Source of the DNA: JBDTMT01 sp033764095
GTDB taxonomy: Bacteria; Desulfobacterota; Binatia; HRBIN30; CADEER01
Direction: 5' to 3'
NCBI GenBank assembly: GCA_033764095.1
Contig: JANRJF010000334.1
Location: 1 to 9,810 of the forward strand
DNA length: 9,810 nt
Part shown: one piece after another, positions 1-6,037 of the stretch
How the letters are laid out: each line of letters begins with the position of its first letter
Position numbering within the stretch: position 1 is the stretch's first letter
Made by a program: the position numbers and the translations under genes
Notes under the pieces: model-generated
Databases searched by the model: none
What the model was told of the DNA's origin: nothing
Seen by the model: the letters and a program-made list of their open reading frames with translations, nothing else

Positions 1-975
1 CCCAAGGGCGACGTGCTGAACTTCCCCGAGGGCTCCTCGGTGATCGACTTCGCCTATCGGATCCACTCCGAGGTCGGGCATCACTGCGCCGGCGCGCGCG
101 TCAACGGCCGCCTGGTGCCGTTGCGCTACCGGCTGCGCAACGGCGACACCATCGAGATCGTCACCACCGCCAACCAGACGCCGAGCAAGGACTGGCTCAC
201 CACCGTCAAGACCAGCCGCGCCAAGGCGCGCATCCGCGCCTGGCTGCGCCACCAGCAGCGCACCCGCAGCCTGGCGGTGGGGCGCGAGATCCTCGAGCGC
301 GACCTCACCCGCCATCAGCTGGAGCTGAAGAAGCTGCAGCGCGACGGCCGCCTCGCCGAGGCGGCGCACGGCCTCGGCCTCAAGGACGAGGAAGGGCTGA
401 TCGCCTCGATCGGCTACGGCAAGGTCACCACCGCGCAGGTGCTGTCGAAGCTCCTGCCGGAGGAAGAGCTGGCGCGCCGCTCCGGGCGCGACGAGGGCAT
501 GCTGCGCAAGTTCCTGCGCCGCGTCTCCGGCACCGGCGAGGGCGTGCAGGTGAGCGGCGTCGAGGACGTGCTGGTGCGCTTCGGCAAGTGCTGCGATCCG
601 CTGCCCGGCGAGCGCATCCTCGGCTTCATCACCCGCGGCCGCGGCGTCACCGTGCACGCCATGGACTGCGCGCGCGTGCTGGAGAGCGATCCGCAGCGCC
701 GCGTCGACGTGCAGTGGGAGAGCGGCGCCAACGGCCTGCGTCCGGTCAACCTCGAGGTGGTGTGCGTCGATCAGCCCGGCATGCTGGCGGCGATCACCAA
801 GTCGATCTCCGGGGTCGGCGTCAACATCAGCCGCGCCCAGGTGCAGAGCACGCCGGAGAAGCAGGCGATCAACAGCTTCGAGGTGGTGGTCGGCACCGCC
901 GACCAGCTCAACAAGGTCATCCGCGCCATCGGCAAGCTGCGCGGCGTGATCCGTGTCTCGCGCCCCAGGGCGTGA
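1..975 (+). CDS. rel: RelA/SpoT-family (p)ppGpp synthetase/hydrolase, C-terminal half (5' partial)
   Basis: Stringent-response enzyme that makes and/or degrades the alarmone (p)ppGpp in the cytoplasm. The frame is open from base 1, so the N-terminal hydrolase and synthetase domains lie upstream of the window; the GTG at 13 is internal, not a start. The visible 324 residues begin inside the TGS domain (KGDVLNFPEG, then DFAYRIHSEVG; roughly residues 1-60). A helical region follows. Next is the Cys-rich zinc-finger region (GKCCDPLPGERILGF through VHAMDC, about residues 195-225). The C-terminal ACT regulatory domain (LEVVCVDQPGMLAAITKSIS, about 247-320) closes the protein. This is the full regulatory half of a long Rel enzyme, ending at a normal place with TGA at 973-975. 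Whether it is mono- or bifunctional cannot be judged because the catalytic domains are absent. The next gene starts 50 bases downstream, or overlaps by GTGA if its earlier start is used. Confidence 0.95.
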   Translation, partial: PKGDVLNFPEGSSVIDFAYRIHSEVGHHCAGARVNGRLVPLRYRLRNGDTIEIVTTANQTPSKDWLTTVKTSRAKARIRAWLRHQQRTRSLAVGREILERDLTRHQLELKKLQRDGRLAEAAHGLGLKDEEGLIASIGYGKVTTAQVLSKLLPEEELARRSGRDEGMLRKFLRRVSGTGEGVQVSGVEDVLVRFGKCCDPLPGERILGFITRGRGVTVHAMDCARVLESDPQRRVDVQWESGANGLRPVNLEVVCVDQPGMLAAITKSISGVGVNISRAQVQSTPEKQAINSFEVVVGTADQLNKVIRAIGKLRGVIRVSRPRA

Positions 976-1025
976 CGGACCGCGATGCGCGAGGCCTGCC
1001 GAGCCGTGAGCCGCGCCGTCGCGCG

Positions 1026-1925
1026 ATGACGCTCGCGGTGCGGTCGGCCTGGCATCTGGGGATGCCACACACCATCGCCGGGGCGCTCGGCGAGGTGGCG
1101 TTGATCGCGCGGTGCCAGGATCTGCACTGGCGCGAGCTCGGACGGCTGAGCGGCCGGGCCGCCTCCCGGCTCGCCGACGCCGCCGGGCGCGACGTCTACG
1201 CGAGCGTGTTCTTCGTCGATCTCGCCGCCGATGCGGCGCGCGGCCTGGCCGCCTTCCAGCCCGACGACGAGTTGGAGCTGGTGGGGCGGCTCGGCCGCTA
1301 CGGCGCCAGCATGCTCGATGGCTGGCACGGTGTGTACCGCGCCGGCGCGCTGCCGGCGGCGCTGCCGGCGGACCTGCCGCCACCGCTGGCGCAGGTGCGC
1401 ATGGCGTTCGTCCTGGTGGCGATGGGCGGCGGCAACGACGACCTGCGCGTCGCCGCGCCGGCCAACGCGCGCATGGAGGCGATTGCGCCGCTCGCCGCCG
1501 AGCCCGACGCCTACCGCCTGTCGCGCGCCGCGCGCGCCGCCGGCGGCTTCGGCGCCGCGCCGGCGCACGCCGCCCCGCTGTGGTCGGGGGCGCAGACAGT
1601 GACGCTGGCGATCGATCCCGACCGCGATCTGAACGGCGTCGGCCTGCTGTACTTCGCCAACTACGTCGCCTTCCTCGATGCCGCCGAGCGCCAGGCGCTG
1701 CTCGCCGCCGGCCTCAGCGCGGCCCAGCTGGCGGGGCGCGTCAGCGTGCGGCGTCGCATCGCCTACTACGGTAACGCGCTCGCCTCCGATCAGCTGCGCG
1801 TCGCAGTCGAGGCGCACGCGCTCGACGGCGAGCGTCGCCGCCTGCACATCGGCGCGCGCGTCCACCGCGTCAGCGACGATCGCCTGATCGCGGTGGCTGC
1901 CGCCGAGCGCGTGCTGCGTCCGTGA
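1026..1925 (+). CDS. LnmK-like double-hotdog acyltransferase/decarboxylase
   Basis: Predicted 299-residue soluble protein resembling the LnmK family. LnmK of leinamycin biosynthesis takes methylmalonyl-CoA, loads it on an acyl carrier protein and decarboxylates it to propionyl-ACP. Seen here: an N-terminal block LGMPHT (residues 11-16) and DLHWRELGRLSG (32-43), typical of the first hotdog; DVYASVFFV (56-64), whose Tyr58 may match the catalytic Tyr62 reported for LnmK (alignment needed); and a second hotdog with DLNGVGLLYFANYVAFLD (201-218). The length suits the family. The ATG at 1026 was chosen because it lies ten codons before LGMP, although no clear ribosome binding site precedes it. A GTG at 972 is in frame, would overlap the upstream rel stop as GTGA and would add 18 residues. 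The gene converges on an ACP and an MBOAT gene, the natural partners of such an enzyme. Family membership is judged from motifs; the acyl substrate is unknown. Confidence 0.75.
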   Translation: MTLAVRSAWHLGMPHTIAGALGEVALIARCQDLHWRELGRLSGRAASRLADAAGRDVYASVFFVDLAADAARGLAAFQPDDELELVGRLGRYGASMLDGWHGVYRAGALPAALPADLPPPLAQVRMAFVLVAMGGGNDDLRVAAPANARMEAIAPLAAEPDAYRLSRAARAAGGFGAAPAHAAPLWSGAQTVTLAIDPDRDLNGVGLLYFANYVAFLDAAERQALLAAGLSAAQLAGRVSVRRRIAYYGNALASDQLRVAVEAHALDGERRRLHIGARVHRVSDDRLIAVAAAERVLRP

Positions 1926-1951
1926 CGACCTCGCGACGGACTCGACGCAGA

Positions 1952-2018
1952 ACCACGCATGCGTTCGCAGGCGAATCCCCAGCGGGGCCGCCGCCCGCCC
2001 TGCGGGGGGATGCGTGGT
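1952..2018. terminator. Candidate bidirectional terminator between convergent genes
   Basis: The 112-base gap between the ends of the LnmK-like gene and the ACP gene holds a perfect 9-bp inverted repeat, ACCACGCAT (1952-1960) and ATGCGTGGT (2010-2018). The loop contains further C-run/G-run pairing, for example CCCC-AGC-GGGG at 1977-1987. A stem here could end transcription from both sides. There is no T-tract on either strand and the loop is long, so classical intrinsic termination is uncertain. Confidence 0.35.
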
Positions 2019-2037
2019 GCTCCGTCGGCATCGGTGG

Positions 2038-2283
2038 TCACGCTTTGCTCTGCAGCAACACGACGATGTCGCGCACACTCTCCAGCCGCCCGGCGCGCAG
2101 CTCGCTGCCGTCGAAGGGGACGTCGAACTCTTCCTCGATGAAGGTGGCGAGCAGCGTCAGGCCCATCGAGTCGATCCACTGCTCGCTGAGGAGCGGCGAG
2201 TCGAGCGTCGGCGGTGGGCGGTCGTCGGCGGCGAAGTTGCGCTGCACGAAGTCGAGCAGCGCGGCGGCACGCGCATCGGTCAT
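2038..2283 (-). CDS. Stand-alone acyl carrier protein
   Basis: An 81-residue acidic protein with the form of an acyl carrier protein: a short helical N-terminus, then the phosphopantetheine attachment site in WIDSMGLTLL, with Ser39 in a DSM version of the usual DSL motif, and FIEEEFDVPF at the start of the next helices. The C-terminal RLESVRDIVVLL matches the usual last helix. A phosphopantetheinyl transferase encoded elsewhere would have to modify Ser39. The ATG follows the MBOAT stop by nine bases, so the two are almost certainly translated from one mRNA. With no fatty acid synthase genes nearby and these neighbours, a dedicated carrier for the LnmK-like enzyme and the MBOAT is more likely than the housekeeping AcpP; this is inference from context. 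Confidence 0.88.
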   Translation of the reverse strand: MTDARAAALLDFVQRNFAADDRPPPTLDSPLLSEQWIDSMGLTLLATFIEEEFDVPFDGSELRAGRLESVRDIVVLLQSKA

Positions 2284-2292
2284 GGCCTGCGG

Positions 2293-3699
2293 CTAGCGCA
2301 CGCCGAGCAGCAGCCGCAACAGGTCCGGCAACCCCGCTGCCGCCGGCCCCTGGTAGCTCAGCAGGATCGGCGTCAGGGCGCCGAACCCCCACATGGCGAC
2401 GATCTCGCTCGCCAGGCGCAGGCGACCGGGCGGGCGTGCCGTGCCGCGGCGGCGGCCGGCGGCGACGTGCAGCACGACCCCGAGCGCGTTGAGCGCCGCC
2501 CACAGCGCGATGGCCGCGACGAAGGACCAATGGAAGGCCGGCGTCAGGAACGGCACGCCGAGCGCATGCCAGGCGAAGCTCACCGCGAAGGCGGCGAGGA
2601 TGTTGCGGATCTGATGATGGCGGGCGGCGCCGAGCGGCGCGTAGACGTGCTGCACCAGCCAATTGGTCAGGGTGCCGCGCCACGCCCACCACAGCTCCGA
2701 CGGGTTGCGGCAGGTGAGCAAGCCGGCAAAGTTCATGCGCAGCCGGATGCCGAGGCAGAGCGCGGTGGCATCCACCGTGCGCCAGGCGCCCATCGCGGCG
2801 AGGGCGATCTTGACGAAGAAGAGCGCCGCGCAGGCCCACGCCTCGGGCGCGCTGGCGCTGGCGAGCAGGCGCGGCAGCGACATCGGCACCGCCGCCGAGG
2901 CGACCAGCATCGCCAGCCCCTTGGCCAGGGAGGCGGCGGCGGCGCGCGGCTCCAACCGCGGCGGGCGGGCCAGGTTGCGGCGCGCGAACTCCGCGTAGAC
3001 CTCCGGCGCGCCGCGCAGGCCGGTGATGCCGGGGTAACAGGTCATGTAGAGCGCGCAGTCGGCGAGCGCCGGCCGCGGCGCGCCGTGCGCGGCGACCATC
3101 AGGCTGACGTAGCGCAGCAGGCCGAAGGCGAGCAGGCCCTGCAGCCGTGCCGCCTCGAAGAGATTGCGGCGCCGCAGCCAGAAGGCGAAGGCATAGACGG
3201 CGAGCAGCAGCGCGGTGTGCGCGAGCCAGGCGCGCTCGCCGCGCCCGAGCGGGGAGCGATGCAGGGCGAGTCCACTGGCGGTGACCGCCGCCACGACGGC
3301 GACCGCCAACGGGCCGCAGTAGAGCAGCAGCAGGGCGGTGCTGAGCCCCGCCAGCACCAGCTTGCGCGGCGTCGCGGCGAGGCCGGCGGCGGCGAGGCCG
3401 GCGGCGGCGGCAAAGGCGAACTGGTCCCAGCGCAGGAACAGATCGTCGAAGCGTGCCGCCGGATGGGTGAGCAGCCAGGCGCCGAGTCCCGCCGCCACCG
3501 CGGCGGCGGGGACCCGCCACGCCGCCGTGGCGGCGGGGCGCAGGACATAGAGCAGGGCGGCAAGGACGAGCAGGCCGCTGACGTCGAGCAGTTGCGTCAG
3601 CGCGTCGCGCAGCGGACCCGGCAGCGCGGCGGCGGCGACGGCGGCGTCGAGCGGCGCGAGGAGCGGCTCGGCCAACCGCCGCAGCAGGTCGGGCTGCAC
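2293..3699 (-). CDS. MBOAT-family membrane-bound O-acyltransferase
   Basis: A 468-residue, strongly hydrophobic polytopic membrane protein. Alternating Ala/Leu/Val-rich segments span most of the length from about residue 40. The MBOAT core is visible near residues 320-380: MNFAGLLTCRNPSELWWAW (322-340), LTNWLVQHVYAPLG (344-357) and FAVSFAWHALG (371-381), where His378 is the probable catalytic histidine of the family. YMTCYPGITGLRG (218-230) resembles the segment that usually precedes the core. Such enzymes move acyl groups from a thioester donor to a hydroxyl or amino acceptor at or across the membrane; in the Dlt system the donor is an ACP. Start is GTG at 3699, 12 bases after the ridA stop, without a strong ribosome binding site. 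The ACP gene follows after nine bases, pointing to an ACP-bound donor. The acceptor is unknown. A 15-bp exact tandem repeat at 3376-3405 encodes a repeated Ala-Gly-Leu-rich stretch in one helix. Confidence 0.83.
   Translation of the reverse strand: MQPDLLRRLAEPLLAPLDAAVAAAALPGPLRDALTQLLDVSGLLVLAALLYVLRPAATAAWRVPAAAVAAGLGAWLLTHPAARFDDLFLRWDQFAFAAAAGLAAAGLAATPRKLVLAGLSTALLLLYCGPLAVAVVAAVTASGLALHRSPLGRGERAWLAHTALLLAVYAFAFWLRRRNLFEAARLQGLLAFGLLRYVSLMVAAHGAPRPALADCALYMTCYPGITGLRGAPEVYAEFARRNLARPPRLEPRAAAASLAKGLAMLVASAAVPMSLPRLLASASAPEAWACAALFFVKIALAAMGAWRTVDATALCLGIRLRMNFAGLLTCRNPSELWWAWRGTLTNWLVQHVYAPLGAARHHQIRNILAAFAVSFAWHALGVPFLTPAFHWSFVAAIALWAALNALGVVLHVAAGRRRGTARPPGRLRLASEIVAMWGFGALTPILLSYQGPAAAGLPDLLRLLLGVR
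3376..3405. repeat. 15-bp perfect tandem duplication inside the MBOAT gene
   Basis: GGCGAGGCCGGCGGC occurs twice head-to-tail (3376-3390 and 3391-3405). The period is a multiple of three, so it keeps the frame and lengthens an Ala/Gly/Leu-rich membrane segment by five residues. It is probably replication slippage in GC-rich sequence. Confidence 0.8.
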
Positions 3700-3711
3700 C
3701 GCCGGCCGTGT

Positions 3712-4098
3712 TCAGGCGCCGCGCGGCCGGTGCGCGATGGCGTCGATCTCGACGCGCGCGCCGCGCGGCAGGGCGGCGACGCCGACGGTGGCGCGGGCCG
3801 GAAAAGGGGCGCGCACGAAGCGGGCGTAGATGTCGTTGACGGTGGCGAAATCGCCCAGATCGACCAGATAGATGGTCGTCTTCACGACATCGGTGAAGTC
3901 GAGCCCGGCGGCGGCCAGGACGGCGCTCAGGTTCTCCAGTACGCGCTCGGCCTCGGCGGCGGTGCCGCCGGACACCAACTGGCCGCTGGCCGGGTCGAGC
4001 CCGATCTGCCCCGAGCAGTAGACGACGCCGTGGTGTTCGACCGCCTGGCTGTACGGCCCGATGGCGGCGGGGGCGCGGTCGGTGGCGATCGGATTCAA
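3712..4098 (-). CDS. ridA: RidA (YjgF/YER057c) family enamine/imine deaminase
   Basis: A 128-residue cytoplasmic protein of normal family length. RidA hydrolyses reactive 2-aminoacrylate and related enamines released by PLP enzymes, to 2-oxoacids and ammonia. Family motifs are intact: APAAIGPYSQAV (9-20), VVYCSGQIGLDP (25-36), VVKTTIYLVDL (71-81), and the C-terminal block FPARATVGVAALPRGARVEI (99-118) with Arg102 as the likely substrate-carboxylate ligand and Glu117 as the likely water-activating residue. The start is a TTG at 4098: it gives the standard N-terminus and no ATG or GTG lies upstream before an in-frame stop. No ribosome binding site is visible, because the sequence just upstream is the GTGACCA repeat structure. 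MBOAT and ACP genes follow within 12 and 9 bases, so it heads that run. A role in the acyl pathway is possible but not suggested by its family. Confidence 0.94.
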   Translation of the reverse strand: MNPIATDRAPAAIGPYSQAVEHHGVVYCSGQIGLDPASGQLVSGGTAAEAERVLENLSAVLAAAGLDFTDVVKTTIYLVDLGDFATVNDIYARFVRAPFPARATVGVAALPRGARVEIDAIAHRPRGA

Positions 4099-4102
4099 CG
4101 GC

Positions 4103-4178
4103 GTGACCAGTGACCGGTGACCAGTGACCAGCTGCGGTAGCGAATCCTACCGCTCACCGGTCACTGGTCACCCGTCAC
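4103..4178. repeat. GTGACCA 7-mer repeat forming an 18-bp inverted repeat
   Basis: Four head-to-tail 7-mers fill 4103-4130: GTGACCA, GTGACCG, GTGACCA, GTGACCA. The opposite arm at 4154-4178 carries inverted copies: TCACCGG, TCACTGG, TCACCCG, TCAC. The bases 4103-4120 and 4154-4171 are exact reverse complements over 18 bp. Between the arms lies a smaller hairpin, GCGGTAG (4134-4140), loop CGAATC, CTACCGC (4147-4153). The element fills most of the rpmB-ridA gap and ends four bases before the ridA start. No T-run follows either arm. It looks like a dispersed intergenic repeat or small palindromic element; it may also end or attenuate rpmB transcription or control ridA translation. Confidence 0.9.
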
Positions 4179-4187
4179 GCAGTGTTC

Positions 4188-4376
4188 TTACGCGGCCTTC
4201 AGCACCTTGCCCGAACGCAGGCAGCGCGTGCAGACCTTGATGTACTTCACGGTGCCGTCGAGGTTGGCCTTGACGCGCTGCAGGTTGGGGGTCCAACGCC
4301 GCTTGGTCTTGTTGTTGGCGTGGCTGACGCTGTTCCCGACCGAGGGGCCCTTGTGACAGATATGGCACTGGCGCAT
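4188..4376 (-). CDS. rpmB: 50S ribosomal protein L28
   Basis: A 62-residue basic protein of the large ribosomal subunit, starting MRQCHICHKGPSVGNSVSHA with a central KTKRRWTPNLQRV block, as in bacterial L28. Two CxxC pairs (Cys4/Cys7 and Cys49/Cys52) mark it as the zinc-binding form rather than the Cys-free one. The ATG at 4376 is fixed by an AAGGAG ribosome binding site nine bases upstream; the open frame continues further upstream but the added sequence does not look like L28. It stops at TAA. It is divergent from the MFS gene and is followed by the GTGACCA repeat and then ridA on the same strand. Confidence 0.97.
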   Translation of the reverse strand: MRQCHICHKGPSVGNSVSHANNKTKRRWTPNLQRVKANLDGTVKYIKVCTRCLRSGKVLKAA

Positions 4377-4385
4377 TGGCGACTG

Positions 4386-4391
4386 CTCCTT
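4386..4391 (-). promoter_or_regulatory. Ribosome binding site of rpmB
   Basis: Read on the minus strand the sequence is AAGGAG, nine bases before the rpmB ATG. It is the strongest such site in the window and decides the start of L28 against longer in-frame readings. Confidence 0.8.
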
Positions 4392-4411
4392 CGCAGGGTG
4401 CTGAACGGTCT

Positions 4412-4441
4412 TGGCTAGCACGCCCGCTCGCCGCGATTCAA
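4412..4441 (-). promoter_or_regulatory. Weak sigma-70-like promoter candidate for rpmB
   Basis: On the minus strand a TTGAAT box (4441-4436) is followed after 18 bases by TAGCCA (4417-4412), 35 bases before the rpmB start. The -35 box is a fair match and the -10 box a poor one. It is the best candidate seen in the 131-base rpmB/MFS divergent gap; GC-rich genomes often have weak -10 boxes. Confidence 0.25.
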
Positions 4442-4507
4442 CGTCGCCCGCGCCCGCCGCCGGCGGACTGGCCCGGGGCCCCGGTTTCGTGGCACACGCC
4501 CCGACGC

Positions 4508-6037
4508 ATGACAGCCGACCGCCCCTCACCCGGGTATGCGCGCTACGCCCTCGGCGTACTGGTGGTGGTGTATGTCCTCAACTTCCTCGACCGCCAGATC
4601 CTCTCCATACTGGCCGAGCGCATCAAGGCCGACCTGGGGCTGAGCGACGCGCAGATCGGCTTCCTCTACGGCACCGCCTTCGCCGTGTTCTACGCCCTCT
4701 TTGGCATCCCGCTCGGGCGGCTGGCGGATGTCTGGGTGCGCACACGGCTGATCGCCGTCGGCCTGGCGGTGTGGAGCCTGATGACCGCCGCCTCGGCCTT
4801 CGCGCGCGACTTCCTGCAGCTCGGCCTGGCGCGCATCGGCGTCGGCATCGGCGAGGCGAGTGCCAACCCGGCCGCCTACTCGCTGCTCTCCGACTACTTC
4901 CCGCCCGAGCGGCGGACCACCGTCCTGGCGCTCTACTCCAGCGGCATCTACCTCGGCGCCGGGCTCGGGCTGGGCATCGGCGGGCTGATCGTCGAGCGCT
5001 GGGACGCCGCCTTCGCCGGAGCCGCCGCGCCATTCGGCCTGCGCGGCTGGCAGGTGGCGTTCCTCGCCGTCGGCACGCCCGGTCTGTTGCTCGCCGCCTG
5101 GGTAGCGACGCTGCGCGAGCCGCGCCGCGGCGCCAGCGAGGGGCGCCCGGAGCCGCCAGCCGAGCCGCACCCGTGGCGCGCCTTCGGCCGTGAGCTCGCC
5201 GCGGTGCTGCCGCCGCTCACCCTCGTCAGCCTCGCCGCCAATGCCGGGCGTCGGGCGGTGCTGCTCAATCTTGCGGCGGCGCTCGCCATCGCCGCCGCCG
5301 CCGGGGGCCTGATCGGCTGGTTGGGCACGCCGGCACAGTGGATCGCGCTCAGCATCGGCCTCTACGCCGCGGTGTCGTGGGCGCAGGGGCTGGCGCAGCG
5401 CGACCCGGAGGGCTTCGCGATCATCTTCCACACCCCGACGCTGCGTCCAGCGGCGTTCGGCTTCGCGCTGCTCGCCTTCACCGGCTACGGCATCGGCTTC
5501 TGGGTGCCGCCGTATTTTCTGCGCGTGCGCGGCGTCAGCGAGGCGGAGGCCGGTCTGATGCTCGGCGGCACCGCCGCCGCCGCCGGCTGGCTCGGCGTCA
5601 CGCTCGGCGGCCTGTGGGCGGATCGCTGGCGGCACCGCGCCGTCGAGGCGCGCTTCTACGTCGGCATCGTCGCGACGCTGGCGCCGCTGCCGCTGGTGTA
5701 CTGGATGCTCTCCACCGAGACGCACGCCGCCGCCTTCGCCATCAACATCCTGGTGAGCCTCACCACCTCGATGTGGATCGGGCCCGGCGCGACCACCGTG
5801 CAGGATCTGGTGCCGCCGCGGCTGCGCGCCTCGGCCGCCGCCGCCTACCTGCTGGTGGTCACCTTCATCGGCCTGGCGCTCGGCCCCTATGTCATCGGCC
5901 GCCTCAGCGTCGCGCTCGGCGATCTGCGCTCGGCCATGTTGTGGGGACTGGTGGTCAACCCGATCGCCGCGCTGCTGCTGTGGATGGCGGCGCGGCGCTT
6001 GCCGGCGGATGAGGCGCGCGCCAACGCGCGCGGCTAG
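4508..6037 (+). CDS. Spinster-like MFS transporter with enlarged central region
   Basis: A 509-residue inner-membrane transporter of the major facilitator superfamily. The N-half shows the first helix (LGVLVVVYVLNFLDRQ, 15-30), the loop 2-3 motif A GRLADVWVRTR (70-80), and the spinster-like helix 4 motif ARIGVGIGEASANP (108-121). The C-half repeats motif A as GGLWADRWRHR (367-377). Between about residues 228 and 300 there is extra hydrophobic sequence with two probable additional helices (about 250-271 and 277-294), giving perhaps 14 helices instead of 12. ATG at 4508 was chosen because it lies just before the first helix; upstream in-frame sequence is Arg/Pro-rich and no clear ribosome binding site is seen. 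The substrate cannot be told from sequence; spinster-like members carry lipids, sugars or aromatic compounds. It ends tail-to-tail with the adenylyltransferase gene. Confidence 0.88.
   Translation: MTADRPSPGYARYALGVLVVVYVLNFLDRQILSILAERIKADLGLSDAQIGFLYGTAFAVFYALFGIPLGRLADVWVRTRLIAVGLAVWSLMTAASAFARDFLQLGLARIGVGIGEASANPAAYSLLSDYFPPERRTTVLALYSSGIYLGAGLGLGIGGLIVERWDAAFAGAAAPFGLRGWQVAFLAVGTPGLLLAAWVATLREPRRGASEGRPEPPAEPHPWRAFGRELAAVLPPLTLVSLAANAGRRAVLLNLAAALAIAAAAGGLIGWLGTPAQWIALSIGLYAAVSWAQGLAQRDPEGFAIIFHTPTLRPAAFGFALLAFTGYGIGFWVPPYFLRVRGVSEAEAGLMLGGTAAAAGWLGVTLGGLWADRWRHRAVEARFYVGIVATLAPLPLVYWMLSTETHAAAFAINILVSLTTSMWIGPGATTVQDLVPPRLRASAAAAYLLVVTFIGLALGPYVIGRLSVALGDLRSAMLWGLVVNPIAALLLWMAARRLPADEARANARG

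Noticed and set aside
13..15. GTG as the start of the rel gene
   Set aside because: The frame is open upstream to base 1, and residues encoded before it (PKGD) belong to the TGS domain, so the gene begins outside the window.
771..2078. Long minus-strand open frame opposite rel and the LnmK-like gene
   Set aside because: Arg/Ala/His-rich translation without recognisable domains, antisense to two genes with clear motifs.
1790..3520. 576-codon minus-strand frame overlapping MBOAT and ACP
   Set aside because: It is another reading frame of the MBOAT/ACP coding DNA, with Arg/Pro/Ala-rich translation and no motifs.
2014..4113. Long plus-strand open frame (699 codons) opposite ACP, MBOAT and ridA
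   Set aside because: Its translation is a low-complexity Gly/Arg/Gln/Glu-rich string with no family motifs. It mirrors three well-supported minus-strand genes; GC-rich DNA has few stops in antisense frames.
4526..5725. 399-codon minus-strand frame opposite the MFS gene
   Set aside because: Low-complexity, charged, repetitive translation; the plus-strand MFS reading has complete motifs.
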